From: G965237725 sp965237725
GTDB lineage: Bacteria; Pseudomonadota; Gammaproteobacteria; Arenicellales; Poriferihabitantaceae
NCBI GenBank assembly: GCA_965237725.1
Contig: OZ250151.1
Location: forward strand, 2,356,001-2,420,000
Direction of reading: 5' to 3'
DNA: 64,000 bases
How positions within the stretch are numbered: the stretch's first letter is position 1; each line of letters starts with the position of its first letter. The notes beneath the pieces were generated by a model. That model was not told the DNA's origin. It saw nothing but the letters and a program-made list of their open reading frames with translations, and did no database searches. A program made the translations under genes and the position numbers. Below, in pieces: positions 27,235 through 35,450 of this stretch.

Positions 27235-27404
27235 AGGTGGCCTGGAAAATACAGCACTTTACTTTGCAAGAAGTGGACAGAAAGTCCCCTTCTCGATCGC
27301 AATTTTTCCATGACATAGATTGGCTTATAAGGGTGTCTTAATCCAAAAATCAATCTTCGTAATACGTTGATTTTGAACTGAATTTTCTACTCCATCAAAC
27401 GCTT

Positions 27405-27560
27405 GCTTATGAGGGTATTGCTCGATCTTTTTCCGTATAACTATCAGATAGTTACGAAGGCATCTAGAATTTGTTAAAAGTTTGTTGATTGACTAATTCA
27501 ATAAAATCAAAGGCTTATGGATTTGGTGATTATTGGGATTTTCATCTGCTAAACGTACTC
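27405..27560 (-). repeat. tRNA-Ile-derived repeat, copy D (arm only)
   Basis: Only TTATGAG of the tRNA core is left, but the arm is well kept: TATTGCTCGATC, inverted repeat ATAACTA-TCAGA-TAGTTAC, direct repeats TTTGTTAA-AAG-TTTGTTGA and TTCAATAAAATCAA. It suggests a former module boundary whose core was lost. The flanks 27235..27404 and 27561..27700 hold nothing recognised. Confidence 0.78.
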
Positions 27561-27700
27561 ATTATGGACACGTACAAGTTCGAATCTGGCGGTTCAGCTA
27601 CTCGCTGATTTGAGAATTTAACTGCCTACTTAGCTATCCAACATACGACAGTTATTAAGAAAGCAGACGTTTTAATTTCGTCGGTGAGAGGCCGCTTATT

Positions 27701-28933
27701 GCTGCGATTTCAACTGATCGACGCAACACATGCGTTAAAGCGTTCTGCTGGTGATTCGAATTGTAACGTCTTTCTGGGTCGTTCGTTGAGTCGTTTTGCG
27801 ATGGCATTTAGTTTGTTCTGGGAGACGTTAGTGAGATCCATTCCCTTGGGAAAGTATTGTCTCAACAGCCCGTTCGTATTCTCGTTCGAACCTCGCTGCC
27901 AAGGGTTGTGGGGATCACAGAAATATACCTTGATGTCCGTAGCCAGAGAGAAACGTTTGTGATCGGCCATCTCTTTACCGCGATCCCAGGTGAGTGATTT
28001 GTATAGTTCGCGTGGTAGTTTGTGTGCCTGCTTGATCAATGCATTGATGACCGTTTCGGTGTCTTTAGCGTTGACCTTGGCCAGCATCACATAGCGTGTA
28101 TGTCGCTCTACAAGCGTCGCGATCTGAGAGTTGCGGCTACCGCACAGCAGGTCGCCCTCCCAGTGACCCGGTACGGCTCGATCTTTAACTGAGGCCGGTC
28201 GCTCACGGATCGATACCGTGTCAGTGATCCTGCCGTGATCGGCTGTTTTCTGTGTGTGGTGGCGGGAACGACGCATCACGCGGGTTCGTCTTAGGTGTTG
28301 TAATAACTCTTTCTTCAAGGCCCCTCGGGCCTGTATGAAGAGGCTGCGGTAGATGGTTTCATGTGACACCTGATATGTTTCGTCGTGTGGATAAGTATGC
28401 TTGAGCCAACCGGCTATCTGTTCTGGTGACCATTGTAGCTGGAGCTGCCTGGCTACGATACGCGCCAGCGCCCGATTCATCACCAGTTTACCCATTTTGG
28501 GGCGACATGCCCGATCCCATGCCGCTTGATCCGCTGTGTTTGCACGATAGCATCTCAAACCACCATTACGTCTTATCTCGCGGCTGATGGTAGAGGGCGA
28601 ACGCTCCAGTGACGTTGCGATTGAACGCAGTGAACACCCAGCAACCACACCGCGAGATATTTCTTCTCGCTCCTTCAATGTGAGTGAACGACTGGATCGT
28701 GTCCGTTGCGGTGGTCGTATCCCACCTGTCTGGGCAAGAATCCTTTGAATCGAAGAATGCCCTCGATCAAACAGTCGCGCAATCGAATGAAGAGATTCAC
28801 CTCTTTGCCAGCGATCCCACATCAATGCTTTTTGCCCTTCGGTATAACAAATCCTTGGTCTGTAATTCATAGTCAACATCCTACTCTTTAAGATTAGAGT
28901 TTAGATGTTGCATCCACCGATTGAAATCGCAGC
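27701..28933 (-). mobile_element. IS30-family insertion sequence, complete
   Basis: Imperfect 28-bp terminal inverted repeats: GCTGCGATTTCAACTGATCG at 27701 and, inverted, GCTGCGATTTCAATCGGTGG ending at 28933. Total length 1233 bp, one transposase gene. It appears intact. Confidence 0.92.
27710..28879 (-). CDS. IS30-family transposase
   Basis: A 389-residue transposase of normal length. Two N-terminal helix-turn-helix regions are visible (SLHSIARLFDRGHSSIQRIL and SLRSIATSLERSPSTISREI), the second being the IS30 signature. The DDE triad is in GHWEGDLLCG, SLTWDRGKEM and GSNENTNGLLRQYFPKG. It starts at ATG 28879 or at ATG 28870. It overlaps the left terminal repeat at its 3' end. Confidence 0.95.
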   Translation of the reverse strand: MLTMNYRPRICYTEGQKALMWDRWQRGESLHSIARLFDRGHSSIQRILAQTGGIRPPQRTRSSRSLTLKEREEISRGVVAGCSLRSIATSLERSPSTISREIRRNGGLRCYRANTADQAAWDRACRPKMGKLVMNRALARIVARQLQLQWSPEQIAGWLKHTYPHDETYQVSHETIYRSLFIQARGALKKELLQHLRRTRVMRRSRHHTQKTADHGRITDTVSIRERPASVKDRAVPGHWEGDLLCGSRNSQIATLVERHTRYVMLAKVNAKDTETVINALIKQAHKLPRELYKSLTWDRGKEMADHKRFSLATDIKVYFCDPHNPWQRGSNENTNGLLRQYFPKGMDLTNVSQNKLNAIAKRLNERPRKTLQFESPAERFNACVASIS

Positions 28934-29026
28934 CCAAAGTGGACAAATAATATTTTAGCTGCCGTAGCGGGTTTCGACCCCTGTGGACATATAAAGTCTT
29001 AGTAAAATTATTACTAGGCTGAGCTT

Positions 29027-32000
29027 TTAAATTGCCTGTATTTGATTCATTTCCATTGCAAGGCTAGGCTTGAAGGATGATTCAATCTCTTTACAATATG
29101 TTTCCCTCATAAAATCTACATGGCCCTGTATCTTGTCGGGAATAATATTGTAATTGTTCTTTATGAATTCAAAAATTTCACCTATATCGACTGGACTAGT
29201 GCAATCGACATGCGGGATGTGCATTTTTTGACATAGCTCAAGGGTTCTTGAGTCGAAAGCTAAGCAGAGTGACGGAGTGCCGCTTAGGATACTTGCAATT
29301 GTTGCATGTATTCTTGTCCCTATACAAAAATCTATATCTTCTAGAAAGGTCATGTATTCTTTAATGTCTGTAAAGCTCTTAAAATTTTTCTGGTTAGATA
29401 CAATTGCGTCGAATTCTGTGTCATTAATCCCCAAGTGTTTGACCCAATTCATCTTAGATTTCTTGCCTTTATGTATTGCAAAGTCAATAACTCCGGGCAT
29501 AGTTTGTACAATGGTATATACATTGGGCCTTTTCGAATACGGAATGAGCTGTTTCATATAAAAACTGGATTGGCTGAAATCGGGGATCGCTATCGCAATA
29601 TTGCTTTCCTCTGTAAGAGAAGACCACTTAGAAGCATGTTTTTCCCAATCAATATCCTGTAAAAGCATACTAGGGCAGCCCAAGGAAACGTATTTAGAAA
29701 TATTCGGAATGTTATTATGCTCCAATAAATTTAAAGTATAGTCTCCACGTAGAAAGATTTTAGTTGACCTCCGCTCCAACTTAGACAGAGCATTCATCGT
29801 TTGCGGCCCCAATTGAAAATAGTCGAATGAACTGTTTTGAGCTCCTATCGATAAAACCAAGACCGGAATGTCCGGATTTGGCAGCAAGTCCATACGGGCA
29901 TTTAATTCATTTGCGTTGTTTTGAATATTATCAATAGAATTCGCATACACTAAAACACAGCCCTCGTATTTCACCCTACGCTGTTCTTTAAGGTTGTGTA
30001 AGGTGTAACCTTGTTGCCACAAGAGCCTAGCGGTACTTTCCCAAAATAGAATATTTCCTGTATTACCTCCGACATCTTTCAAGCTCAGATCTTTGGAGTA
30101 ACTTCTTCTTAAGATAAATTCTGGAATGTTAGTTAATAAGTTTAATGTAGGAAACGCCTTCTTTTCTAACACCTCTTCCTCTAAGAATTCCAGAAAGGCG
30201 GCTTCTTCCTTTAGTGGATAAAAGTTCTTACCAGAGAACTCTTTGCATTCTTTCTGTAAATATTTAAGCTTACTATTGTCCGTAAAAATCGAGTCGATTT
30301 CTTCTACAATTATATCGGCTTCTGGCTTCAATTTAATAAATGCATCCGTATCCATATCAAATTTTGTAAACCTGTTATCCGCCTCAATACAAGGAAGTCC
30401 ACAGGCAATCATCTCAAATCCAGCTCTTGATGGATTGGTCGTGCTAAAGCATATGCCCAGTTCACATTTAATGTATAGCTCCGCTAATTCTTTAAGGTTT
30501 AGCTCGCCACAATTAACTATATTTCCTAAAGCAGAAATGATATTTTTTCTATTTCCAAACAAATAGATCGGCTTATCTGGGTATTTTTCAGCTATCTTTT
30601 GAGCAACTTCTTTAATTACTTCAGGTAGTCGATTCTTATATGGGCGGTAGAACAGGCAAACACCTGATCTATTTTGGTTGTTGTCGAAAAAAATAGATGT
30701 ATCAACATTAAGACCTGTCGCTTCAATTTTTCTACCATCATTGAGCACATTGCCTAAAAATCTACTAATTGCAAAGGTAGGAATGGGCTCTGTGTAAAAT
30801 CTTAATGTCCTTTTTTTTAAAGCTTCATGCTTTGCTACTGCTGGAAATTCGTATTCTAAATCCTGACAAAAGTAACAGACGATCTGATTGTTATTCTTAT
30901 ACTTATTCGATTTATCAAATGTTTGCCACCCAGTCGCAACATAAATATCAGCTACTGCTGACTTTGTATCAAAATAAATATTTATATCATCAATATGATC
31001 GATTTCATGATATGCATCTATATATCCTCGCAGAATATCAATATCGTTATTTTTTGAACTGCATATCTCGATATTAACTATATAATTTTGTCTAAAAAGA
31101 AATGCAATGTTTCTAAATACTGTGCGAAAACCTCCCGAAACTGTGTGAGAGGGAGGCACTGGGATAAGAAATGTTATAGACCTTATGCCTTTTAATCCAA
31201 CTGGCTTGTTCATATTAGAAGCCAATAAGCCAAACCAATATTCCAGGTGATGTGTATATGTTGCCCTTTCATTTGTTAGCTTGCCTGCATCCATGGATAA
31301 CTTTTCTTTGAGTAAATCCGATGAATCTGTGTTTTTTATAAGGTAGTCAAAATATTTTTGATTAAACCAAAATACACTACCAGCATAAAAACTATAATTC
31401 TTTTTAGCTTTTCGGGTTATTAAGTTCTCATTTGGTATTCTGCCGTCTTCCTTGATTCCACGATTTAGCCAGTGTTTTCTCAGCAGTGGTTTGATGTCAA
31501 TATTCTGATTTCTTTTGGCCAGAGCAAACGTATGTAAATCCTGATGGTATTGAAAATAAAATTCAGTATCGAGCTTTTCGTTTTCAGGATCAAAATCTTT
31601 TACCCGGTCGTATACATCATCAGGATCAATATCCAGGTACTTGGAAATCTGATCGAGAATTAATTCCTTATTCTGATGACTGGAGGAAAAACTATGTTTG
31701 TAATGCTCCGATCCAAGCATATTGTAGTCATCTATATACTGGAAAATCTTATCGTAATTCCTCATAGGCAAGCATGCCTCAAACATCCTCCTTCTCCATT
31801 TTTTGAGTTTCTTGCTGTGAATTTTTAAGTAGTAATCATATTTTTCACCGCTTTGTCGAATTTTATCGACTTGAGACATAAAAGGCCCGATGTCCATACC
31901 GTAATCAGGGTAATCGCATTCAATGATATTGTGGTCCGGCAAGAGCATTCTCTTAAAAAGGGAGTTGGGGTGTTTTGTCGACAAATAAATATCACAGCCA

Positions 32001-32380
32001 AATGGTATTCGGTTTACATACTCCGCCATTTCTGACCCCAGGTCTTCATAAAAAATACTCATTAGTACCGCGACCTTGTATCCTCTATGCGGTTCCGTCG
32101 CTTGTGCGGTTGACATACGAATAGCACCGTAGCTTTCAAGGGCGTAAAGGATTTCATCTACATCCCTATCAATTTCATTTCTTGAATTCGGGTAAGCTTC
32201 CTTTATCAAATCCTTGATGATCGAAATACGGAGTTTCCCGTTGCAGAGATTCCAAACCATCGCTGTCGCTTCGTTAACAGAAAAATAGCTGCCGTCAACG
32301 CTGTTTAAAATTCGAAGTCCCCCATCCAAAGCCTGTAAAATAAATGCTCTGGATTGAATAGGTCTCTTACTGTTATCCAT
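29027..32380 (-). CDS. PqqD-RgpF-WsaF-polysaccharide pyruvyltransferase fusion
   Basis: A 1117-residue protein that appears to join four modules. Residues 1-95 resemble a PqqD-type fold (LNSVDGSYFSVNEATAMVWN, then DVDEILYALESYGAI). Residues about 100-330 resemble the rhamnan-synthesis F family (VAVLMSIFYED, YYLKIHSKKLKKWRRRM). Residues about 395-750 resemble WsaF-type rhamnosyltransferases (SGGFRTVFRNIAFLF, GLNVDTSIFF, SRAGFEMIACGLPCIEAD). Residues about 765-1090 resemble polysaccharide pyruvyl transferases (DVGGNTGNILFWE, LSIGAQNSS, CIGTRIHATIASILSGTP). No signal peptide or membrane segment. Probably a cytoplasmic enzyme for decorated surface polysaccharide. The gene is AT-rich. Domain calls are by eye. 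Confidence 0.8.
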   Translation of the reverse strand: MDNSKRPIQSRAFILQALDGGLRILNSVDGSYFSVNEATAMVWNLCNGKLRISIIKDLIKEAYPNSRNEIDRDVDEILYALESYGAIRMSTAQATEPHRGYKVAVLMSIFYEDLGSEMAEYVNRIPFGCDIYLSTKHPNSLFKRMLLPDHNIIECDYPDYGMDIGPFMSQVDKIRQSGEKYDYYLKIHSKKLKKWRRRMFEACLPMRNYDKIFQYIDDYNMLGSEHYKHSFSSSHQNKELILDQISKYLDIDPDDVYDRVKDFDPENEKLDTEFYFQYHQDLHTFALAKRNQNIDIKPLLRKHWLNRGIKEDGRIPNENLITRKAKKNYSFYAGSVFWFNQKYFDYLIKNTDSSDLLKEKLSMDAGKLTNERATYTHHLEYWFGLLASNMNKPVGLKGIRSITFLIPVPPSHTVSGGFRTVFRNIAFLFRQNYIVNIEICSSKNNDIDILRGYIDAYHEIDHIDDINIYFDTKSAVADIYVATGWQTFDKSNKYKNNNQIVCYFCQDLEYEFPAVAKHEALKKRTLRFYTEPIPTFAISRFLGNVLNDGRKIEATGLNVDTSIFFDNNQNRSGVCLFYRPYKNRLPEVIKEVAQKIAEKYPDKPIYLFGNRKNIISALGNIVNCGELNLKELAELYIKCELGICFSTTNPSRAGFEMIACGLPCIEADNRFTKFDMDTDAFIKLKPEADIIVEEIDSIFTDNSKLKYLQKECKEFSGKNFYPLKEEAAFLEFLEEEVLEKKAFPTLNLLTNIPEFILRRSYSKDLSLKDVGGNTGNILFWESTARLLWQQGYTLHNLKEQRRVKYEGCVLVYANSIDNIQNNANELNARMDLLPNPDIPVLVLSIGAQNSSFDYFQLGPQTMNALSKLERRSTKIFLRGDYTLNLLEHNNIPNISKYVSLGCPSMLLQDIDWEKHASKWSSLTEESNIAIAIPDFSQSSFYMKQLIPYSKRPNVYTIVQTMPGVIDFAIHKGKKSKMNWVKHLGINDTEFDAIVSNQKNFKSFTDIKEYMTFLEDIDFCIGTRIHATIASILSGTPSLCLAFDSRTLELCQKMHIPHVDCTSPVDIGEIFEFIKNNYNIIPDKIQGHVDFMRETYCKEIESSFKPSLAMEMNQIQAI

Positions 32381-32759
32381 AATAATATTCTACGTTAACT
32401 GAAATTCAACTGATATGAGCAATGGGATCATAGCTTCGTTTGAACGTAAAAGCGCCCAGTTAGTTAGCTATGGATTCTATTCTTTTTAAAGTCGAAGTGT
32501 TGCATTGATTCGTTGAGACTATCGTATATAGCACTCGGCCAGCAATCTGTAGTTGAGCGTCCGCTAAGCGGATAAGTTGACGGTCAGGATTGCTACCTAG
32601 ACGGTCGGTCTATTGCCCGAAGCTGAGCTCGGTATTTTAGGGTATTGACCCCTCCCTTAAAGTGTAGCCTTGGCATATTGGAACCACTGTTGATTCGCTT
32701 GCTCTAAGCGTAGGATAACGCTGCCCACCGGTGCGGGTTAGCTCGATGTATCCCTCTTC
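32381..32759. other. Intergenic stretch, no gene recognised
   Basis: The part from about 32570 to 32750 is more GC-rich than the neighbours and looks like leftover mobile-element sequence, but no transposase frame, tRNA core or known end was identified. Confidence 0.4.
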
Positions 32760-33365
32760 TCAGTTGTGCACGTAGAGGATCTTTGGGATCTTACACATAT
32801 CTATGTTCGGAAATCTGCTAATTATGTCCTCGACGAAGGTGCCATCACCGTCGTAGCTCTTGTCTCGAAAACCAACCTCCTTCGCCATGCTGGTTCTCAC
32901 TATGAAGGCACCTACGTCTATGTAATGTTTCTTCGGATACGTATCAAAAAGACAATACTCGGGCTGGATGTACTCACCCGGATTCGAATGGTTGTGCACC
33001 ATATCGCATAGAATGAAATCTGCACCCCAATTGTTGATGGGTTCGAACATGCACTCGATAAATTTGGGCATATAATAATTGTCGTCATTGGTCAATAAAA
33101 CAAACTCGGTATCGGCCCGGCGTATACCGATATCTCTCAGAGAATGGCCAAAGTCGTTATACCGCTCCTCGGTTTCCAGATATTCGATGTTCGGATTGCT
33201 CTTTCCATATTCCTCAACGATTCCTCTCATCTTCTTGTCAGGGCCATCGTGAATTACGAGTAGCTTCCAGTTTGACACGGTCTGGCAAAGAAAGGCGTTT
33301 ATGAGGATATGTATCTCTTTGTATCGTTTATAGGAGACGCAGACGACAGTCAGCTGTTTGTGCAT
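32760..33365 (-). CDS. Family 2 glycosyltransferase, short
   Basis: A 201-residue GT-A protein: LTVVCVSYKRYKEIHILINA at the start, LLVIHDGPDKK for nucleotide binding, FVLLTNDDNYY as the metal-binding DxD equivalent and a late FVEDII acid motif. It is shorter than typical GT2 enzymes but the catalytic domain looks whole. It probably transfers a sugar in the same surface glycan pathway as the neighbouring fusion protein and GT25. Confidence 0.85.
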   Translation of the reverse strand: MHKQLTVVCVSYKRYKEIHILINAFLCQTVSNWKLLVIHDGPDKKMRGIVEEYGKSNPNIEYLETEERYNDFGHSLRDIGIRRADTEFVLLTNDDNYYMPKFIECMFEPINNWGADFILCDMVHNHSNPGEYIQPEYCLFDTYPKKHYIDVGAFIVRTSMAKEVGFRDKSYDGDGTFVEDIISRFPNIDMCKIPKILYVHN

Positions 33366-33534
33366 ATGTGTAATGATCCGATTTCTTGGGACACGGGAAT
33401 GAGTGATACTTTACGTGTTGAGTAACATAATAGGAGATGGAGCAGAAGTCGAATCTCGCCACCGACCAGCAAATGCAGTTGGTCCTGGGACTGCTGAACA
33501 CCCGGGGGCGATCTCAATGGATCGATCCAACATT

Positions 33535-34251
33535 TCAACTTTTAGCTCTTATAAATTCGTGAACCCCAAAACAATCCTTCAAACTATCTGTATGGCTACG
33601 CCCGATTTTGCTGCTTTTAAACCCACCCTTTTGTCCCGACAAATTTTGGCTGGTGGAAAATATTCGACAATTATTTTTGCGTAAATAGCGGAAAGTCTTT
33701 CGCGAATCACGGCGACCCCCAACATCAATGGCTCGGGCATCCTGATACACAGAAAAGTATTCTTCACGAACTACAAAACAGTTGGTGCGCGGTGTGCTTT
33801 TTATTTGAATCAATCGTGTCGGGGCGCCTAACTCGATCTGATACGCGCCCCGACGGCACAAGAACAGAACATCCCAGTTATAGTCAGAAACCTCGCTCTC
33901 TACTTCGGACCACCGTGCTGAAAAATTTTTCCGGAAAATGATGTCATCTTCGATTATTACAACGTGCTTCCAATTCTTACTCTTGGCAATATCGATACAT
34001 TTGTTTACCGCATCAAAAAGACTTGCTCGCGATTTTTCTTTTGCTTTTATTTTTTCTCTTAATTTACGTCTTCTTTTTGTTTTGAAGCGAACCAACCTCG
34101 AGTCACTATCCTCTATCTTCGGAGCTGCTACTATTGTGTAGTCATTGATTCCGACACGCTTCAACTCCTGCTCAAACCATTCACGCCGATCACTGGTGCA
34201 GTGCTCTGCATGAACTACACAATAACCATCAAACATTTCTCCAAAGCTCAC
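33535..34251 (-). CDS. Glycosyltransferase family 25-like
   Basis: A 238-residue protein in which HVVIIEDDIIFRKNF is the metal-binding EDD motif typical of GT25, WDVLFLCRRGAYQI follows and SGQKGGFKSSKIG near the C-terminus matches the usual Q..G..SDI region. An odd basic stretch (RFKTKRRRKLREKIKAKEKS) precedes the EDD motif. GT25 enzymes add galactose or related sugars to LPS. No gene occupies 33366..33534. Confidence 0.78.
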   Translation of the reverse strand: MSFGEMFDGYCVVHAEHCTSDRREWFEQELKRVGINDYTIVAAPKIEDSDSRLVRFKTKRRRKLREKIKAKEKSRASLFDAVNKCIDIAKSKNWKHVVIIEDDIIFRKNFSARWSEVESEVSDYNWDVLFLCRRGAYQIELGAPTRLIQIKSTPRTNCFVVREEYFSVYQDARAIDVGGRRDSRKTFRYLRKNNCRIFSTSQNLSGQKGGFKSSKIGRSHTDSLKDCFGVHEFIRAKS

Positions 34252-34615
34252 TTATATCTCCGATTACTTTCTATTACCGTATTTGGACGCCGCGGCGAGA
34301 TGGGCGTCATGCGTAACTAACGGACTCACTGAAAAAACAGTCGAACGCCAGCAATGAGTAATGTAGCAGACCCTCAAAAATCTGCAGTGAGCGCCCGCTT
34401 ATGAGTATAAAACATGCATTTTATTAGCGCACTACAATCGTCATAATTTTTTCAGGAATCGAACCCTTCTACTCGTTTTTCACTAGGTAGATTGTGCGTG
34501 ATGGACTTGCCATTAAACACATTTACCAAAAGTTGAAAAAGTCGTTTTAATTAATTTTTTTGACCGTTTGGTTTTGTCCGTATATTAGTAAATAGAGACC
34601 ACATTTTTTGAAAAA
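34252..34615. other. Intergenic stretch, nothing recognised
   Basis: AT-rich sequence between the GT25 gene and tRNA-derived copy E. No gene, IS end or RNA was identified. Confidence 0.4.
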
Positions 34616-34802
34616 TGGTGGGCCCGGTAGGACTTGAACCTACGACCAATGGATTATGAGGGCATTGCTCGCTCTATTTCTTTATAACTATCATGTAGTT
34701 ATGGGCACACCTAAAATTTGGCGAAAGTTTGGTGATTCACTAATGCAATAAAATCAACAGCTTATGAATTTCAGAATTTATGAGCTTTTCCACTGATTAA
34801 CG
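34616..34802 (-). repeat. tRNA-Ile-derived attachment-like repeat, copy E (exact core plus arm)
   Basis: 34616..34660 is identical to the last 45 bp of the tRNA-Ile2 gene. The arm 34661..34802 has TTGCTCGCTC, a perfect inverted repeat (ATAACTA 34684..34690, TAGTTAT 34696..34702), direct repeats TTTGGCGA (34717) and TTTGGTGA (34728), then CAATAAAATCAAC. parE starts 13 bp beyond. Confidence 0.93.
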
Positions 34803-34815
34803 TTTAATACAGGCA

Positions 34816-35106
34816 CTACAAATGCCTTTCAAAATCCATCCGCTCATGTAGAACAGCAAGCACATAAAGCGCTTCAGTATCATGGGCATAGAAAATAACG
34901 TGCTTCCCTACCGAATACGAATAACACCCTTTCCTGAGCTCGCTCCGGTCTCTTCCTGACTCAGGTTCCTCGGCCAACGAGTAAAGACAATCATCTATAT
35001 CACCCAAATATTTATCTCTTTGTCTTTCACCCCACCGATATTCGGTGTACTGCCCTATTTCTACCAAATCCAGTCTGGCTGAATCGGTAATTTTTATTTT
35101 CAGCAC
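34816..35106 (-). CDS. parE: ParE/RelE-family toxin
   Basis: A 96-residue protein of the ParE toxin fold: LDLVEIGQYTEYRWGERQRDKYL, then GRDRSELRKGCYSYSVGKHVIFY and LHERMDFERHL. ParE toxins poison DNA gyrase. It is 1 bp downstream of the ParD-like antitoxin gene and ends 13 bp from the arm of copy E, so it may stabilise the module against loss. Confidence 0.9.
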   Translation of the reverse strand: MLKIKITDSARLDLVEIGQYTEYRWGERQRDKYLGDIDDCLYSLAEEPESGRDRSELRKGCYSYSVGKHVIFYAHDTEALYVLAVLHERMDFERHL

Positions 35107-35107
35107 T

Positions 35108-35377
35108 TTAACTGTTTTTTACGGAAGCTTTGCTCTTTTCAATTTCTTTCACAATGGAGTTTAGTGAATACGTTGAATGCTTCCCTTCCTTCATCTCTCG
35201 CTCACCAAGCGCCAGCCGTTTTTTGAGGATCTCTAGTTTTTCATCCTCCTCCTCCATTCGCCGAAGTCCCTCTCTAATGACTTCACTCGTGTTTGAGTAA
35301 CGCCCTGAGCGCACTTTTTTGGTGACATAGGATCTGAAATGATCACCTAATATGATCGTTGTGTTTTTTGCTGGCAT
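35108..35377 (-). CDS. parD: ParD-family antitoxin
   Basis: An 89-residue ribbon-helix-helix protein: TIILGDHFRSYVTKKVRSGR, then YSNTSEVIREGLRRMEEEDE, the ParD/CC2985 signature, followed by a disordered toxin-binding tail. It neutralises ParE and should repress the operon through the palindrome at 35396..35416. Confidence 0.9.
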   Translation of the reverse strand: MPAKNTTIILGDHFRSYVTKKVRSGRYSNTSEVIREGLRRMEEEDEKLEILKKRLALGEREMKEGKHSTYSLNSIVKEIEKSKASVKNS

Positions 35378-35395
35378 GGTGGTGCTTTTGAGTAT

Positions 35396-35416
35396 GGGTA
35401 TTATATTATAATACCC
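35396..35416 (-). promoter_or_regulatory. parDE operator/promoter palindrome
   Basis: A perfect 10-bp inverted repeat GGGTATTATA-T-TATAATACCC 19 bp before the parD ATG. It contains a TATAAT, so the operator probably overlaps the -10 element. Confidence 0.8.
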
Positions 35417-35450
35417 TAATTCTCCAGAAATTCAAATGGGTTTTAAGTTA

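Noticed and set aside
33366..33534. Minus-strand frame between the two glycosyltransferase genes
   Set aside because: Low-complexity Leu/Pro composition, no start context and no family resemblance.
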